Below are positions 30,594-38,407 of a stretch of 64,000 bases of DNA, piece by piece (position 1 is the stretch's first letter; each line of letters begins with the position of its first letter). Location: assembly GCA_026414745.1 (NCBI GenBank), contig JAOAIK010000010.1, positions 37,425-101,424 on the forward strand, read 5' to 3'. The DNA is from Roseococcus sp. Its GTDB lineage: Bacteria; Pseudomonadota; Alphaproteobacteria; Acetobacterales; Acetobacteraceae. A program made the position numbers and the translations under genes. The notes below the pieces were generated by a model. That model searched no databases. It saw only the letters and a list, made by a program, of their open reading frames with translations, and was not told the origin of the DNA.

Positions 30594-32432
30594 TTGTTCG
30601 AGAACCTGCTGGTGCAGGGCCTCTCCGGCCTTGCATCCGCCTCCTCGCTGTTCCTCGTCGCCTCGGGGCTGACGGTCATCTTCGGCGTCACGCGCATCGT
30701 GAACTTCGCGCATGGCAGCCTCTACATGCTCGGCGCCTACCTCGCCTGGACGCTGGTGACGAGCCTGCCGCGCGGGCATCTCGGCTTCTGGGGCGGGGTG
30801 CTCGCGGCGGCGCTGATCGTGGGCGCGGTTGGCGTGCTGATCGAGGTGCTGCTGCTGCGCCGCATCTACAGGGCGCCGGAGCTCTTCCAGCTTCTGGCCA
30901 CCTTCGGCGTGGTGCTGATCGTGCAGGACCTCGCCCTGATGATCTGGGGGCCGCAGGATCTGCTCGGCCCCCGCGCACCCGGCCTGCGCGGCGCGACCGA
31001 GATCCTCGGCGTGCGCTTCCCGCTCTACGAGCTCTTCCTGATCTTCGTGGGGCCCCTGGTGCTCGGCCTGCTGTGGCTGCTGTTCCACCGCACGCGCTGG
31101 GGCACCTGCGTGCGCGCCGCGACGGCAGATCGGGAGATGGTGGGTGCCCTGGGCGTGAACCAGCGGATGCTGTTCACCACCGTCTTCTTCCTGGGCTCGG
31201 TGCTGGCGGGGCTGGGCGGCGCGCTGCAGCTCCCGCGCGAGAGCGTGAACCTTCAGATGGACCTCGCGATCATCGCCGAGGCCTTCGTCGTCGTCGTCAT
31301 CGGCGGGCTGGGCTCGCTCCCGGGGGCCTTCCTCGCCGCGCTGCTCATCGGCCAGATGCAGGCCTTCGGCATCCTGATCTTCCCCAAGATCACCCTGGTG
31401 CTGGCCTTCCTGGTGATGGCGGCGGTGCTCATCCTGCGGCCCTACGGGCTGCTCGGGCGGCCGCCGGCCTCGCCGCACGCGGCACAGGCGGTTGAGCCGC
31501 CCTATGCGCCGGCCTCGCCGCTGCTGCGCGGCCTCGGCCTCGCGGCGGTGGCGGTGGCGGTGATCCTGCCGCCCTTCCTCGGCGATTTCGCGCTGATCGT
31601 CTTCACCGAGATCGCGGTGATGATGCTCTTCGCCGCCTCGCTGCACTTCATCATGGGGCCGGGCGGCATGGCGAGCTTCGGGCACGCGGCCTATTTCGGC
31701 CTCGGCGCCTATGGCGCGGCGCTGCTGGTGAAGCACCTCGCCGCGCCGATGGAGATCGGGCTGCTCGCCGCGCCCTTCGCGGCCGGCATGGCGGGCGTGG
31801 TGTTCGGCTGGTTCTGCGTGCGGCTCTCGGGCGTCTATGCCGCGATGCTCACGCTCGCCTTCGCGCAGATCGCCTGGTCGGCGGCCTTCCAGTGGGTGGA
31901 GCTGACGGGGGGCGACAACGGCATTCTCGGCGTCTGGCCGAGCGAATGGGCGCGCTCCAAGCTCGCCTACTACTACCTCGCGCTGGCGGTCTGCCTCTCG
32001 GCGACGCTGCTGCTGCGCCGCGCGATCCTCGCGCCCTTCGGCTACGCGCTGCGCGCGGGGCGGGATTCGCCGCTGCGCGCGGAGGCGATCGGGATGGACG
32101 GGTTCCGCATCCGCTGGGTGGCCTTCATCCTCGCCGCCGTCGCCGCGGGCATCGCGGGCGGGCTCTTCGCCTATGCGAAGGGCAGCGTCTTTCCCACCTA
32201 CATGGCCATTCCGCGCAGCGTGGACGCGCTGCTGATGGTGCTGCTCGGCGGGGTGCAGACACTCTCCGGGCCCATTGTCGGCGCGCTGGCCTACACCTGG
32301 ATCCACGAGCAGCTCATGCGGCTGTTCGAGCTGTGGCGGCTGCTGCTGGGCGCGGTGATCCTGCTGCTGGTGCTGTTCTTCCCGCAGGGCCTCGCGGGCG
32401 CGGCGCAGCGCGCGGCGGAGCGGCGCGCATGA
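30594..32432 (+). CDS. Branched-chain amino-acid-type ABC permease, fused LivH-LivM
   Basis: A 612-residue permease in which the two usually separate Liv permease subunits are joined. Residues ~1-290 are LivH-like (SGLTVIFGVTRIVNFAHGSL, the EAA-like ATADREMVGALGVNQRML, GGLGSLPGAFLAALLIGQ). Residues ~310-612 are LivM-like (IVFTEIAVMMLFAASLHFI, GPGGMASFGHAAYFGLGAY, DSPLRAEAIGMD and GGVQTLSGPIVGALAYTW). The linker near 290-305 is rich in Pro/Ala. The start is TTG 30594, 6 bp after the binding-protein stop, with GGGG before it. The stop overlaps the livG start (ATGA). Confidence 0.9.
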   Translation: MFENLLVQGLSGLASASSLFLVASGLTVIFGVTRIVNFAHGSLYMLGAYLAWTLVTSLPRGHLGFWGGVLAAALIVGAVGVLIEVLLLRRIYRAPELFQLLATFGVVLIVQDLALMIWGPQDLLGPRAPGLRGATEILGVRFPLYELFLIFVGPLVLGLLWLLFHRTRWGTCVRAATADREMVGALGVNQRMLFTTVFFLGSVLAGLGGALQLPRESVNLQMDLAIIAEAFVVVVIGGLGSLPGAFLAALLIGQMQAFGILIFPKITLVLAFLVMAAVLILRPYGLLGRPPASPHAAQAVEPPYAPASPLLRGLGLAAVAVAVILPPFLGDFALIVFTEIAVMMLFAASLHFIMGPGGMASFGHAAYFGLGAYGAALLVKHLAAPMEIGLLAAPFAAGMAGVVFGWFCVRLSGVYAAMLTLAFAQIAWSAAFQWVELTGGDNGILGVWPSEWARSKLAYYYLALAVCLSATLLLRRAILAPFGYALRAGRDSPLRAEAIGMDGFRIRWVAFILAAVAAGIAGGLFAYAKGSVFPTYMAIPRSVDALLMVLLGGVQTLSGPIVGALAYTWIHEQLMRLFELWRLLLGAVILLLVLFFPQGLAGAAQRAAERRA

Positions 32433-33184
32433 CGCTGCGGGTCGAGGATCTGCACAAGAGCTTCGGCGGCGTGCAGGCGGTGGCGGGCGTCTCGCTCTCC
32501 GTGGCGGCGGGCGAGCTGGTGGCGCTGATCGGGCCCAACGGCGCGGGCAAGTCCACCTGCTTCAACATGCTCAACGGCCAGCTCCGCCCCGACCGCGGCC
32601 GCGTGGTGCTGAAGGGCGAGGACATCACCGGCCTGCCGCCGCGCGCCATCTGGCGGCGCGGGGTGGGCCGCACCTTCCAGATCACCGCCACCTTCGCCTC
32701 GATGAGCGTGCTCGAGAACGTGCAGATGGCGCTGCTCTCGCACCGGCGGCGGCTCTTCGACCTCTGGCGGCCCGTCGCGCGCGAGGATCCGGCCGAGGCG
32801 CTGGCGCTGCTCGCCCGCGTGGGCATGCAGGCGCAGGCCGCCCGGCCCTGCGGCGTGCTCGCCTATGGCGATCTCAAGCGCGTCGAGCTGGCCATCGCCC
32901 TCGCCAACGCCCCCGCGCTGCTGCTGATGGACGAGCCCACCGCCGGCATGGCCCCGGCCGAGCGCGTGGCGCTGATGGACCTCACCGCCCGCATCGCGCG
33001 CGATTCCGGCATCGCCGTCCTCTTCACCGAGCACGACATGGACGTGGTCTTCGCCCATGCCGACCGGATCCTGGTGCTCGACCGCGGGCGGCCCATCGCC
33101 GAGGGCAGGCCGGCGGAGGTGCGCGCCGATGCCCGTGTGCGCGAGGTCTATCTCGGCACCGGCGCGACCCATGGGGGGCATTGA
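32429..33184 (+). CDS. livG: Branched-chain amino-acid-type ABC transporter ATP-binding protein (LivG type)
   Basis: A 251-residue ATPase. Walker A is GPNGAGKST, Walker B LLLMDEPTAGM and the switch is FTEHDMDVVF. The LivG-specific GVGRTFQITATFASMSVLENV segment is present. The signature loop reads LAYGDLKRVELA, in which the usual S of LSYGxxR is Ala and Q is L, still within family variation. It is joined by an ATGA overlap to the permease and by a one-base overlap to livF. Confidence 0.9.
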   Translation: MTLRVEDLHKSFGGVQAVAGVSLSVAAGELVALIGPNGAGKSTCFNMLNGQLRPDRGRVVLKGEDITGLPPRAIWRRGVGRTFQITATFASMSVLENVQMALLSHRRRLFDLWRPVAREDPAEALALLARVGMQAQAARPCGVLAYGDLKRVELAIALANAPALLLMDEPTAGMAPAERVALMDLTARIARDSGIAVLFTEHDMDVVFAHADRILVLDRGRPIAEGRPAEVRADARVREVYLGTGATHGGH

Positions 33185-33885
33185 TGCTGGAGGTGGAGGG
33201 GCTGCACGCGCATTACGGCCGCGCGCACATCCTGCAGGGCGTGACGCTCTCCGCCGCCCAGGGCGAGGTGGTCGCGCTGCTCGGCCGCAACGGCGCGGGC
33301 AAGAGCACGACGATGAAGGCCATCATGGGCCTCGTGCGACCGAGCGGCGGGCGCGTGCGCTTCGAGGGCCGCGAGGTGACGGGGCGCGAGCCCTTCGAGA
33401 TCGCGCGCCTCGGCCTCGGCTATGTGCCGGAGGAGCGGCGCATCTTCACCGAGCTGACGGTGATGGAGAACCTGGAGGTGGGCCGGCAGCCGCCGCGTCC
33501 GGGCCTCGCGCCCTGGACGCCGGAGCGCGTCTTCGCCCTCTTCCCCCCGCTCGCCGCCATGCGCGCGCGCCCGGGCGGGCGGATGAGCGGCGGCGAGCAG
33601 CAGATGCTCACCATCGCGCGCACCCTGATGGGCAACCCGCGCCTCATCCTGCTCGACGAGCCGAGCGAGGGGCTCGCGCCCGTCATCGTCGAGCGCATGG
33701 CGGCGGCCATCCTCGAACTCAAGCGCGAGGGGCTGACCGTGCTGCTGAGCGAGCAGAACCTCCACTTCGCCCGCCTTGTCTCCGACCGCGCCTGCGTGCT
33801 GGAGAAGGGCGCCATCCGCTGGGAGGGCAGCCTCGCGGCGCTGATGGAGGCGGAGGAGGTCCGCGCGCAATACCTCAGCGTCTGA
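33184..33885 (+). CDS. livF: Branched-chain amino-acid-type ABC transporter ATP-binding protein (LivF type)
   Basis: A 233-residue ATPase with Walker A GRNGAGKST, LivF block LGYVPEERRIFTELTVMENL, signature MSGGEQQMLTIARTL and Walker B LILLDEPSEGLAP. The ATG overlaps the livG stop (TGATG); a TTG one codon earlier was not chosen. It ends 3 bp before the convergent CMD-family gene. Confidence 0.9.
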   Translation: MLEVEGLHAHYGRAHILQGVTLSAAQGEVVALLGRNGAGKSTTMKAIMGLVRPSGGRVRFEGREVTGREPFEIARLGLGYVPEERRIFTELTVMENLEVGRQPPRPGLAPWTPERVFALFPPLAAMRARPGGRMSGGEQQMLTIARTLMGNPRLILLDEPSEGLAPVIVERMAAAILELKREGLTVLLSEQNLHFARLVSDRACVLEKGAIRWEGSLAALMEAEEVRAQYLSV

Positions 33886-33888
33886 GCC

Positions 33889-34485
33889 TCACAGCGCGGG
33901 CTCGCCCAGCGAGAGCATGAGCCGGTTCGCCCAGTTGAAGAAGGCGCTCGCGTGGATCAGGTCGCTGATCGCCTCGTCGTCGAGCCCCGCCGCGCGCAGG
34001 CGCCGCACATGCGCGTCGCCGAAGCGGATGGGCGTCACCGTCAGCTCCACCGCCGCCTCCACGATGGCGTTCCAGCGCTCGCCCAGATCCGCCGTCACGC
34101 CTTCCCTGAGCAGCCGGTCCACCTCCGCCTCGCGCTTGGAGTAGGTGACGGCGTGGCGCGCATGGACCGAGGCGCAGTAGATGCAGCCGTTGAGCCGCGA
34201 GGCGGCGGTGGCGGCGAGTTCGCGCTCGGCGCGCGGCAGCCCGCCCTCGGTGTTGTAGAAGATGTCCTTGTCGGTGCGGGTGCGGTGCTCGAGCGCGTCC
34301 GGATCATGCGCCAGCAGCCGGAAATAGGCGGATTTCGCGCGCGCCCTGTCCACCAGCGCCTCGATATGGCGCGGGGTCAGGGCCTCCTCCGCCAGCGGCT
34401 CCAGCCAGGGCAGCCAGTCCAGCATGGCGCGGGTGAAGCTGTCGGGAACCCTGTGCCCCGAGGGGGTGAGGATGGCGTCGGTCAT
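33889..34485 (-). CDS. Alkylhydroperoxidase (AhpD/CMD) domain protein, Avi_7169-like
   Basis: A 198-residue CMD-fold protein with a complete AhpD peroxidatic motif E-x11-C-x2-C-x3-H: Glu89, Cys101, Cys104, His108 (GCIYCASVHARH). It should therefore be able to reduce a peroxide or act in thiol redox. It overlaps by ATGA the preceding CMD gene. With that gene and the adjacent flavin monooxygenase it forms a conserved trio (Avi_7169, Avi_7170 and KPN_01858 families). The reaction of the trio is not established. It converges on livF. Confidence 0.82.
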   Translation of the reverse strand: MTDAILTPSGHRVPDSFTRAMLDWLPWLEPLAEEALTPRHIEALVDRARAKSAYFRLLAHDPDALEHRTRTDKDIFYNTEGGLPRAERELAATAASRLNGCIYCASVHARHAVTYSKREAEVDRLLREGVTADLGERWNAIVEAAVELTVTPIRFGDAHVRRLRAAGLDDEAISDLIHASAFFNWANRLMLSLGEPAL

Positions 34486-35075
34486 GCGGCGTCTCCCACA
34501 TGGCGCGCCAGCACGGCCAGGCCGTGCGCGACGCGGAGCTGGTAGGCGAGGAAGGCGACGAGCTGCGAGAGGGTGACGATCTCGGGCGTGGTCCATCCCG
34601 CGGCGAGCAGCGGGGCGAAGCGCTGCGGCGCCGCGTCGCGCGGGTGGAACACCAGGAAGTGCGCATGGGCGAAGGCGGCGGAGAGCCGCGGGCCGAGGGC
34701 GCGCGCCGCCTCGTCGGGCAGGGCGAAGCCGGGGGCGGGGGTGTCCTCGGCGCTGAGCGGGCCGGGCGGATAGGCGCCGCGCGGACCATCGGCGCGGGTG
34801 GCCGCGGCCGCAGCGGCGACGGGCGCGGCGAGTTCGGGCGCGCGCGCCGCGAGCTCGGTCGCGTAGTGCCGCGCCAGCGCGCTCTCGCCGTGCAGCGCCG
34901 CCACATAGGCCGCGACAGCGAAGCGCTCGGCCTCGGTGAAGCGGCCCGGCGCCTCGGGGGTGAGCAGCACGCGGGCGCTCTCCTGCGTGTGGGTGCGGGC
35001 GATGGCGCGCCGCGCGCGGATGCGGTCCATGGCGGAGCCGGGTGTCACGCCCAGCAGCGTGTCGAGCAGGTCCAT
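34482..35075 (-). CDS. CMD domain protein, Avi_7170-like
   Basis: A 197-residue helical protein of the carboxymuconolactone decarboxylase fold. Its equivalent of the redox motif lacks the Cys-x2-Cys pair (sequence around FAVAAYVAALHGESALARHY), so it is probably a non-peroxidatic partner of the next gene. I chose ATG 35075 (GAAGGA upstream); a TTG at 35099 is also open. It starts 24 bp after the flavin monooxygenase stop. Confidence 0.75.
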   Translation of the reverse strand: MDLLDTLLGVTPGSAMDRIRARRAIARTHTQESARVLLTPEAPGRFTEAERFAVAAYVAALHGESALARHYATELAARAPELAAPVAAAAAATRADGPRGAYPPGPLSAEDTPAPGFALPDEAARALGPRLSAAFAHAHFLVFHPRDAAPQRFAPLLAAGWTTPEIVTLSQLVAFLAYQLRVAHGLAVLARHVGDAA

Positions 35076-35099
35076 CTCGTGCGGTCCTTCAGGGATCAA

Positions 35100-36146
35100 T
35101 CAGGCCACGCGCGCGGCGGGGAGGGCGGGGGCGGGGCGCCAGCCGAAGGCGGGCGCCACCTCGCGCGCCACGAGCTCGATGGAGCGCAGGATGAAGGGGT
35201 GCGGCGGGTCCACCGAATGGACCTGCACGGCGAGCTCGGTGGCGTGCTGCAGCGTGGCGTCCGCGGCCAGCGAGGCGATCACCTCCTCCGGCGTGCCGAG
35301 ATGCACGTCCTGCCGGCGGATCATCTCCGCGACCGGCGGCGGCTCGCCCGCGGCGCGGCCGAGCGCGACGAGGCGGCGGTGGAAGCGGCCGAGCCCGCGC
35401 TCGGCGAAACGCAGCGCCTGGGCGCGATCCTCCGCCACGAAGACCGAGCGCGAGGCGAGGATGCGCGGCGCCACCCCCTCGGGCAGCGCGGCGCGATAGG
35501 CCTCGATCATCGGGAGCTGGAGTTCCGCGAGGCTGGCGTCCGGCGCATGGCCCGGGCGCGGCTGGGTGCGCGAGAGCAGCAGCCCCGCGCCGATCCCCCC
35601 CGCCGCGCGCGCGCCCTCCACCGAGAAGGTGGCGAACCACAGCCGCGAGAGCAGGCCGGGATGGGCGGGGTAGAGGCGGTTCCCCCCCGGCAGGGGCTGG
35701 CCGGCCAGCGCCTGGCGCAGCAGCCCGAGATGCGCCTCGAACACCTCCCGCCGCCGCGCAGTGTCCAGCCCGAAGGCGGCGAAGGCCGCCGGGTTCCCGC
35801 CGGGCCCGACGCCGAGCTCGAGCCGCCCGCCCGAGAGCAGGTCCAGCACGCTCGCGTCCTCGGCCACGCGGATGGGCAGTTCCATGGGCAGGGTGACGAT
35901 GCCGGTGCCGAGCCGGATGCGGCTCGTGCGCGCCGCCACCTGCGCGAGGAAGACGAAGGGCGCGGGCAGCCCGCCCTCATCGGCGTCGAAGTGGTGCTGC
36001 GCGACCCAGGCGGAATCGAAGCCCTCCGCCTCGGCATGGCGGATCTGCTCGGTGGCCAGGCGGTAGCGTTCGGCGGGCTCCGCCTCGTCCAGCAGCCGCG
36101 TGAAGACGCCGAGGCGCGTGATGCGGGGCGGGGCGGGGGAGGGCAT
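35100..36146 (-). CDS. FMN-dependent luciferase-like monooxygenase, KPN_01858-like
   Basis: A 348-residue LLM-family TIM-barrel flavoprotein. The N-terminal strand RLGVFTRLLDEAEPAERYRL and the block SAWVAQHHFDADEGGLPAPF are as in bacterial luciferase-like enzymes; the flavin region GTGIVTLPMELPIRVAEDA and LGVGPGGNPAAFAAFG follow. It would oxidise an unknown organic substrate with FMNH2 and O2. First gene of the three-gene minus-strand cassette, divergent from a second flavin monooxygenase at 36229. Confidence 0.83.
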   Translation of the reverse strand: MPSPAPPRITRLGVFTRLLDEAEPAERYRLATEQIRHAEAEGFDSAWVAQHHFDADEGGLPAPFVFLAQVAARTSRIRLGTGIVTLPMELPIRVAEDASVLDLLSGGRLELGVGPGGNPAAFAAFGLDTARRREVFEAHLGLLRQALAGQPLPGGNRLYPAHPGLLSRLWFATFSVEGARAAGGIGAGLLLSRTQPRPGHAPDASLAELQLPMIEAYRAALPEGVAPRILASRSVFVAEDRAQALRFAERGLGRFHRRLVALGRAAGEPPPVAEMIRRQDVHLGTPEEVIASLAADATLQHATELAVQVHSVDPPHPFILRSIELVAREVAPAFGWRPAPALPAARVA

Positions 36147-36228
36147 GGCGCATCATCGCGCGGGTTGCGCGTCGGGCTCAATCCCCGCGGCGTTGACGCG
36201 CCCCGCGCCCTCGGGGAGCGTCAGCGCC

Positions 36229-37593
36229 ATGCCCGACCGCCAGATCCTGCTCCACGCCTTCATGATGAACACGGTGGGCCATGTCTCGCCCGGGCTCTGG
36301 ACCCATCCGCGCGACCGCAGCACGGACTACCGGCATCTGCGCCACTGGACCGGGCTCGCGCGGCTGCTGGAACGCGGGCTGTTCGACGGCATCTTCCTCG
36401 CCGATGTGCTCGGAATCTACGACGTGCATCGCGGCGGGCCGGAGACGGCGCTGGCCCGCGCCGCCCAGGTGCCGGTGAACGACCCGCTGCTCGTCATCCC
36501 GGCCATGGCGGCGGTGACCGAGCATCTGGGCTTCGGCGTCACGGTGAACCTGAGCCATGAGCCGCCCTTCCTGCTGGCGCGGCGGCTGTCCACGCTCGAC
36601 CACCTCACCGAGGGGCGCGTGGGCTGGAACATCGTCACCGGCTACTTGGCCAGCGCAGCGCGGGCGATGGGCCAGCCCGCGCTGCGCGCGCATGACGAGC
36701 GCTACGACCTCGCCGAGGAATACATGGAGGTCGTCTATCGGCTCTGGGAGGAGAGCTGGGAGGAGGGGGCGGTGCGGCGCGACCGCGCGCGCACCCTCTA
36801 CGCCGACCCGGCGCGGGTGCACGCCATTCGCCACCGGGGCGCGCATCTTGCGCTGGAGGCGATCCATCTCTGCGAGCCCTCGCCGCAGCGCACGCCGCTG
36901 CTCTACCAGGCGGGCACCTCGAGCGCGGGCCGGCGCTTCGCCGGGCGGCACGCCGAATGCGTCTTCGTGAGCGGCCCGACGGTGGAGGTGATCGCCCCGC
37001 GCGTGGCCGCGCTGCGCGAAGCGGCGGCGGCGGCGGGCCGCGCCCCCGGGGATCTGCGCATCCTCTCCGCCCTCACCGCCATCGTCTGCGCCACCTGCGC
37101 CGAGGCCGAGGACCGCTGGGCCGAGTATCAGCGCCACCGCAGCCTGGACGGGGCGCTGGCGCTGATGTCGGGCTGGACCGGGCTCGATTTCGGCGCGCTC
37201 GACCCCGAGGCGCGGGTGGCGCAGGTGGAGACGGACGCGATGCGCACCGCGCTCGAGAACATCACCCGCGCCGATCCCGCGCGCTCCTGGACGGTGCGCG
37301 AGGTGGCGGAGTTCACCGCCATCGGCGGCAACGGGCCGGTTCTGGTGGGGGATGCGCGACGCGTGGCGGACCAGCTTCTCGACTGGGTGGACCGGACGGG
37401 GGTGGACGGGCTGAACCTCGCCTCGGCGGTGATGCCCGAGACCTATGCCGGCGTGGTGGAGTTCCTGGTGCCCGAGCTGCAGCGGCGCGGCCGCTACAAG
37501 ACGCGCTACGCGCCGGGCACGCTGCGGCGGAAGCTCTTCGGGCGCGATCGGCTCGCGCCGCCGCATCCGGGCGCGGCGTTCCGGCGGGGTTGA
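36229..37593 (+). CDS. NtaA/SnaA/DszA-family FMN-dependent monooxygenase
   Basis: A 454-residue two-component monooxygenase of the nitrilotriacetate/dibenzothiophene-sulfone type. Family blocks include SPGLWTHPRDRSTDYRHL, FDGIFLADVLGIYD, DHLTEGRVGWNIVTGYLASA, HDERYDLAEEYMEVVYRLWE and YQAGTSSAGRRFAGRHAECVF. The enzymes use FMNH2 from a separate reductase to oxidise a heteroatom-bearing substrate. No reductase gene is adjacent. The start MPDRQILLH is preceded by only a weak ribosome site. Confidence 0.88.
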   Translation: MPDRQILLHAFMMNTVGHVSPGLWTHPRDRSTDYRHLRHWTGLARLLERGLFDGIFLADVLGIYDVHRGGPETALARAAQVPVNDPLLVIPAMAAVTEHLGFGVTVNLSHEPPFLLARRLSTLDHLTEGRVGWNIVTGYLASAARAMGQPALRAHDERYDLAEEYMEVVYRLWEESWEEGAVRRDRARTLYADPARVHAIRHRGAHLALEAIHLCEPSPQRTPLLYQAGTSSAGRRFAGRHAECVFVSGPTVEVIAPRVAALREAAAAAGRAPGDLRILSALTAIVCATCAEAEDRWAEYQRHRSLDGALALMSGWTGLDFGALDPEARVAQVETDAMRTALENITRADPARSWTVREVAEFTAIGGNGPVLVGDARRVADQLLDWVDRTGVDGLNLASAVMPETYAGVVEFLVPELQRRGRYKTRYAPGTLRRKLFGRDRLAPPHPGAAFRRG

Positions 37594-37639
37594 GCGGCGA
37601 TGCCCGGCCGGCCCCGCGGCGCTCCCCGCGAGGGCGCCC

Positions 37640-38380
37640 TCACGCCGTACCGCCCCTGAGCAGCGCGGCCAGCGCGGGAGCGAGCCCGAGGCTCGCCCGG
37701 CCCGCGGGCGGGGCGAGGCTGCCGGCGCGCGGCCGCGGCAGCTTGAGTGCCACCAGCATCTCGCAGAGCTTGACCCCGGCGGCGATGCCGTCGAGCAGCG
37801 GCACCGGCGCTTCGGCCTGCAGCCGCGGGCCCATGCCGGCCAGCGCCGCGCCCCCCATCACCACCGCGTCCGCGCCCTCGGCCACGGCGCGGCCGATGCC
37901 CGCCAGCACCTTGCGGGCCACGCCCCCCGGGTCGCGCACCGCCTCCTGCGGCGTGGCCTCCACCCCCACCAGCGAGGCGCAGCGCCCCGCGAGCCCGTGC
38001 TGCGCGATGCGCTCGCGGTAGGTCTCGACCCCGCCGAAGGTGACGAGGCCGAAGCGCGCGCCCACGAGGCAGGCGGCGAAGCAGGCGGCCTCGGTCATGC
38101 CCACCACGGGGCAGGGCATGAGCTGGCGCGCCGCCTCCAGCGCCGTGTCGTGGCTCACCGCCAGCAGGCAGGCCTCCACCCGCCCCGCATGCTCCGCCAG
38201 CAGCGAGAGCAGCGCATGGCCGGCGATGACGTTCTCGGCGCGGGTGGCGATCACCTCCGGGCCGAAGCGCGGCGTGGCGGGGATGATCTCCGTGCCCGGC
38301 GCGGCGGCGGCGCGCGCGGCCGCGGCGCAGAGCTGCGTGATGGCCTCGGTGGTGTTGGCGTTGGCGACGAGCAGGCGCAT
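37640..38380 (-). CDS. Asp/Glu/hydantoin racemase-fold protein lacking both catalytic cysteines
   Basis: A 246-residue protein of the aspartate/glutamate/hydantoin racemase superfamily. It starts MRLLVANANTTEAIT, as in HyuE-type racemases (xxVxNPNTS). In a gap-free comparison from memory with hydantoin racemase, the first catalytic Cys (IACFGDP) is Val (LLAVSHDT) and the second (VLGCAGMA) is Gly (VMGGAALA). A Cys sits four positions before the first site and others in MTEAACFAACLVG, but these are not at the usual places. It probably does not racemise by the two-base mechanism. It is divergent from an M20 peptidase, 27 bp apart. Confidence 0.8.
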   Translation of the reverse strand: MRLLVANANTTEAITQLCAAAARAAAAPGTEIIPATPRFGPEVIATRAENVIAGHALLSLLAEHAGRVEACLLAVSHDTALEAARQLMPCPVVGMTEAACFAACLVGARFGLVTFGGVETYRERIAQHGLAGRCASLVGVEATPQEAVRDPGGVARKVLAGIGRAVAEGADAVVMGGAALAGMGPRLQAEAPVPLLDGIAAGVKLCEMLVALKLPRPRAGSLAPPAGRASLGLAPALAALLRGGTA

Positions 38381-38407
38381 GATTTCTCCATGAAAGAGGG
38401 AACCGCG

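Noticed and set aside
29487..32306. A 939-codon minus-strand open frame
   Set aside because: It is a shadow of the Liv binding protein and fused permease, with low-complexity composition.
37594..37639. A GC-rich possible terminator between the two convergent genes
   Set aside because: Only a short imperfect stem (CGCGG/CCGCG) with no T-run; too common at this GC content.
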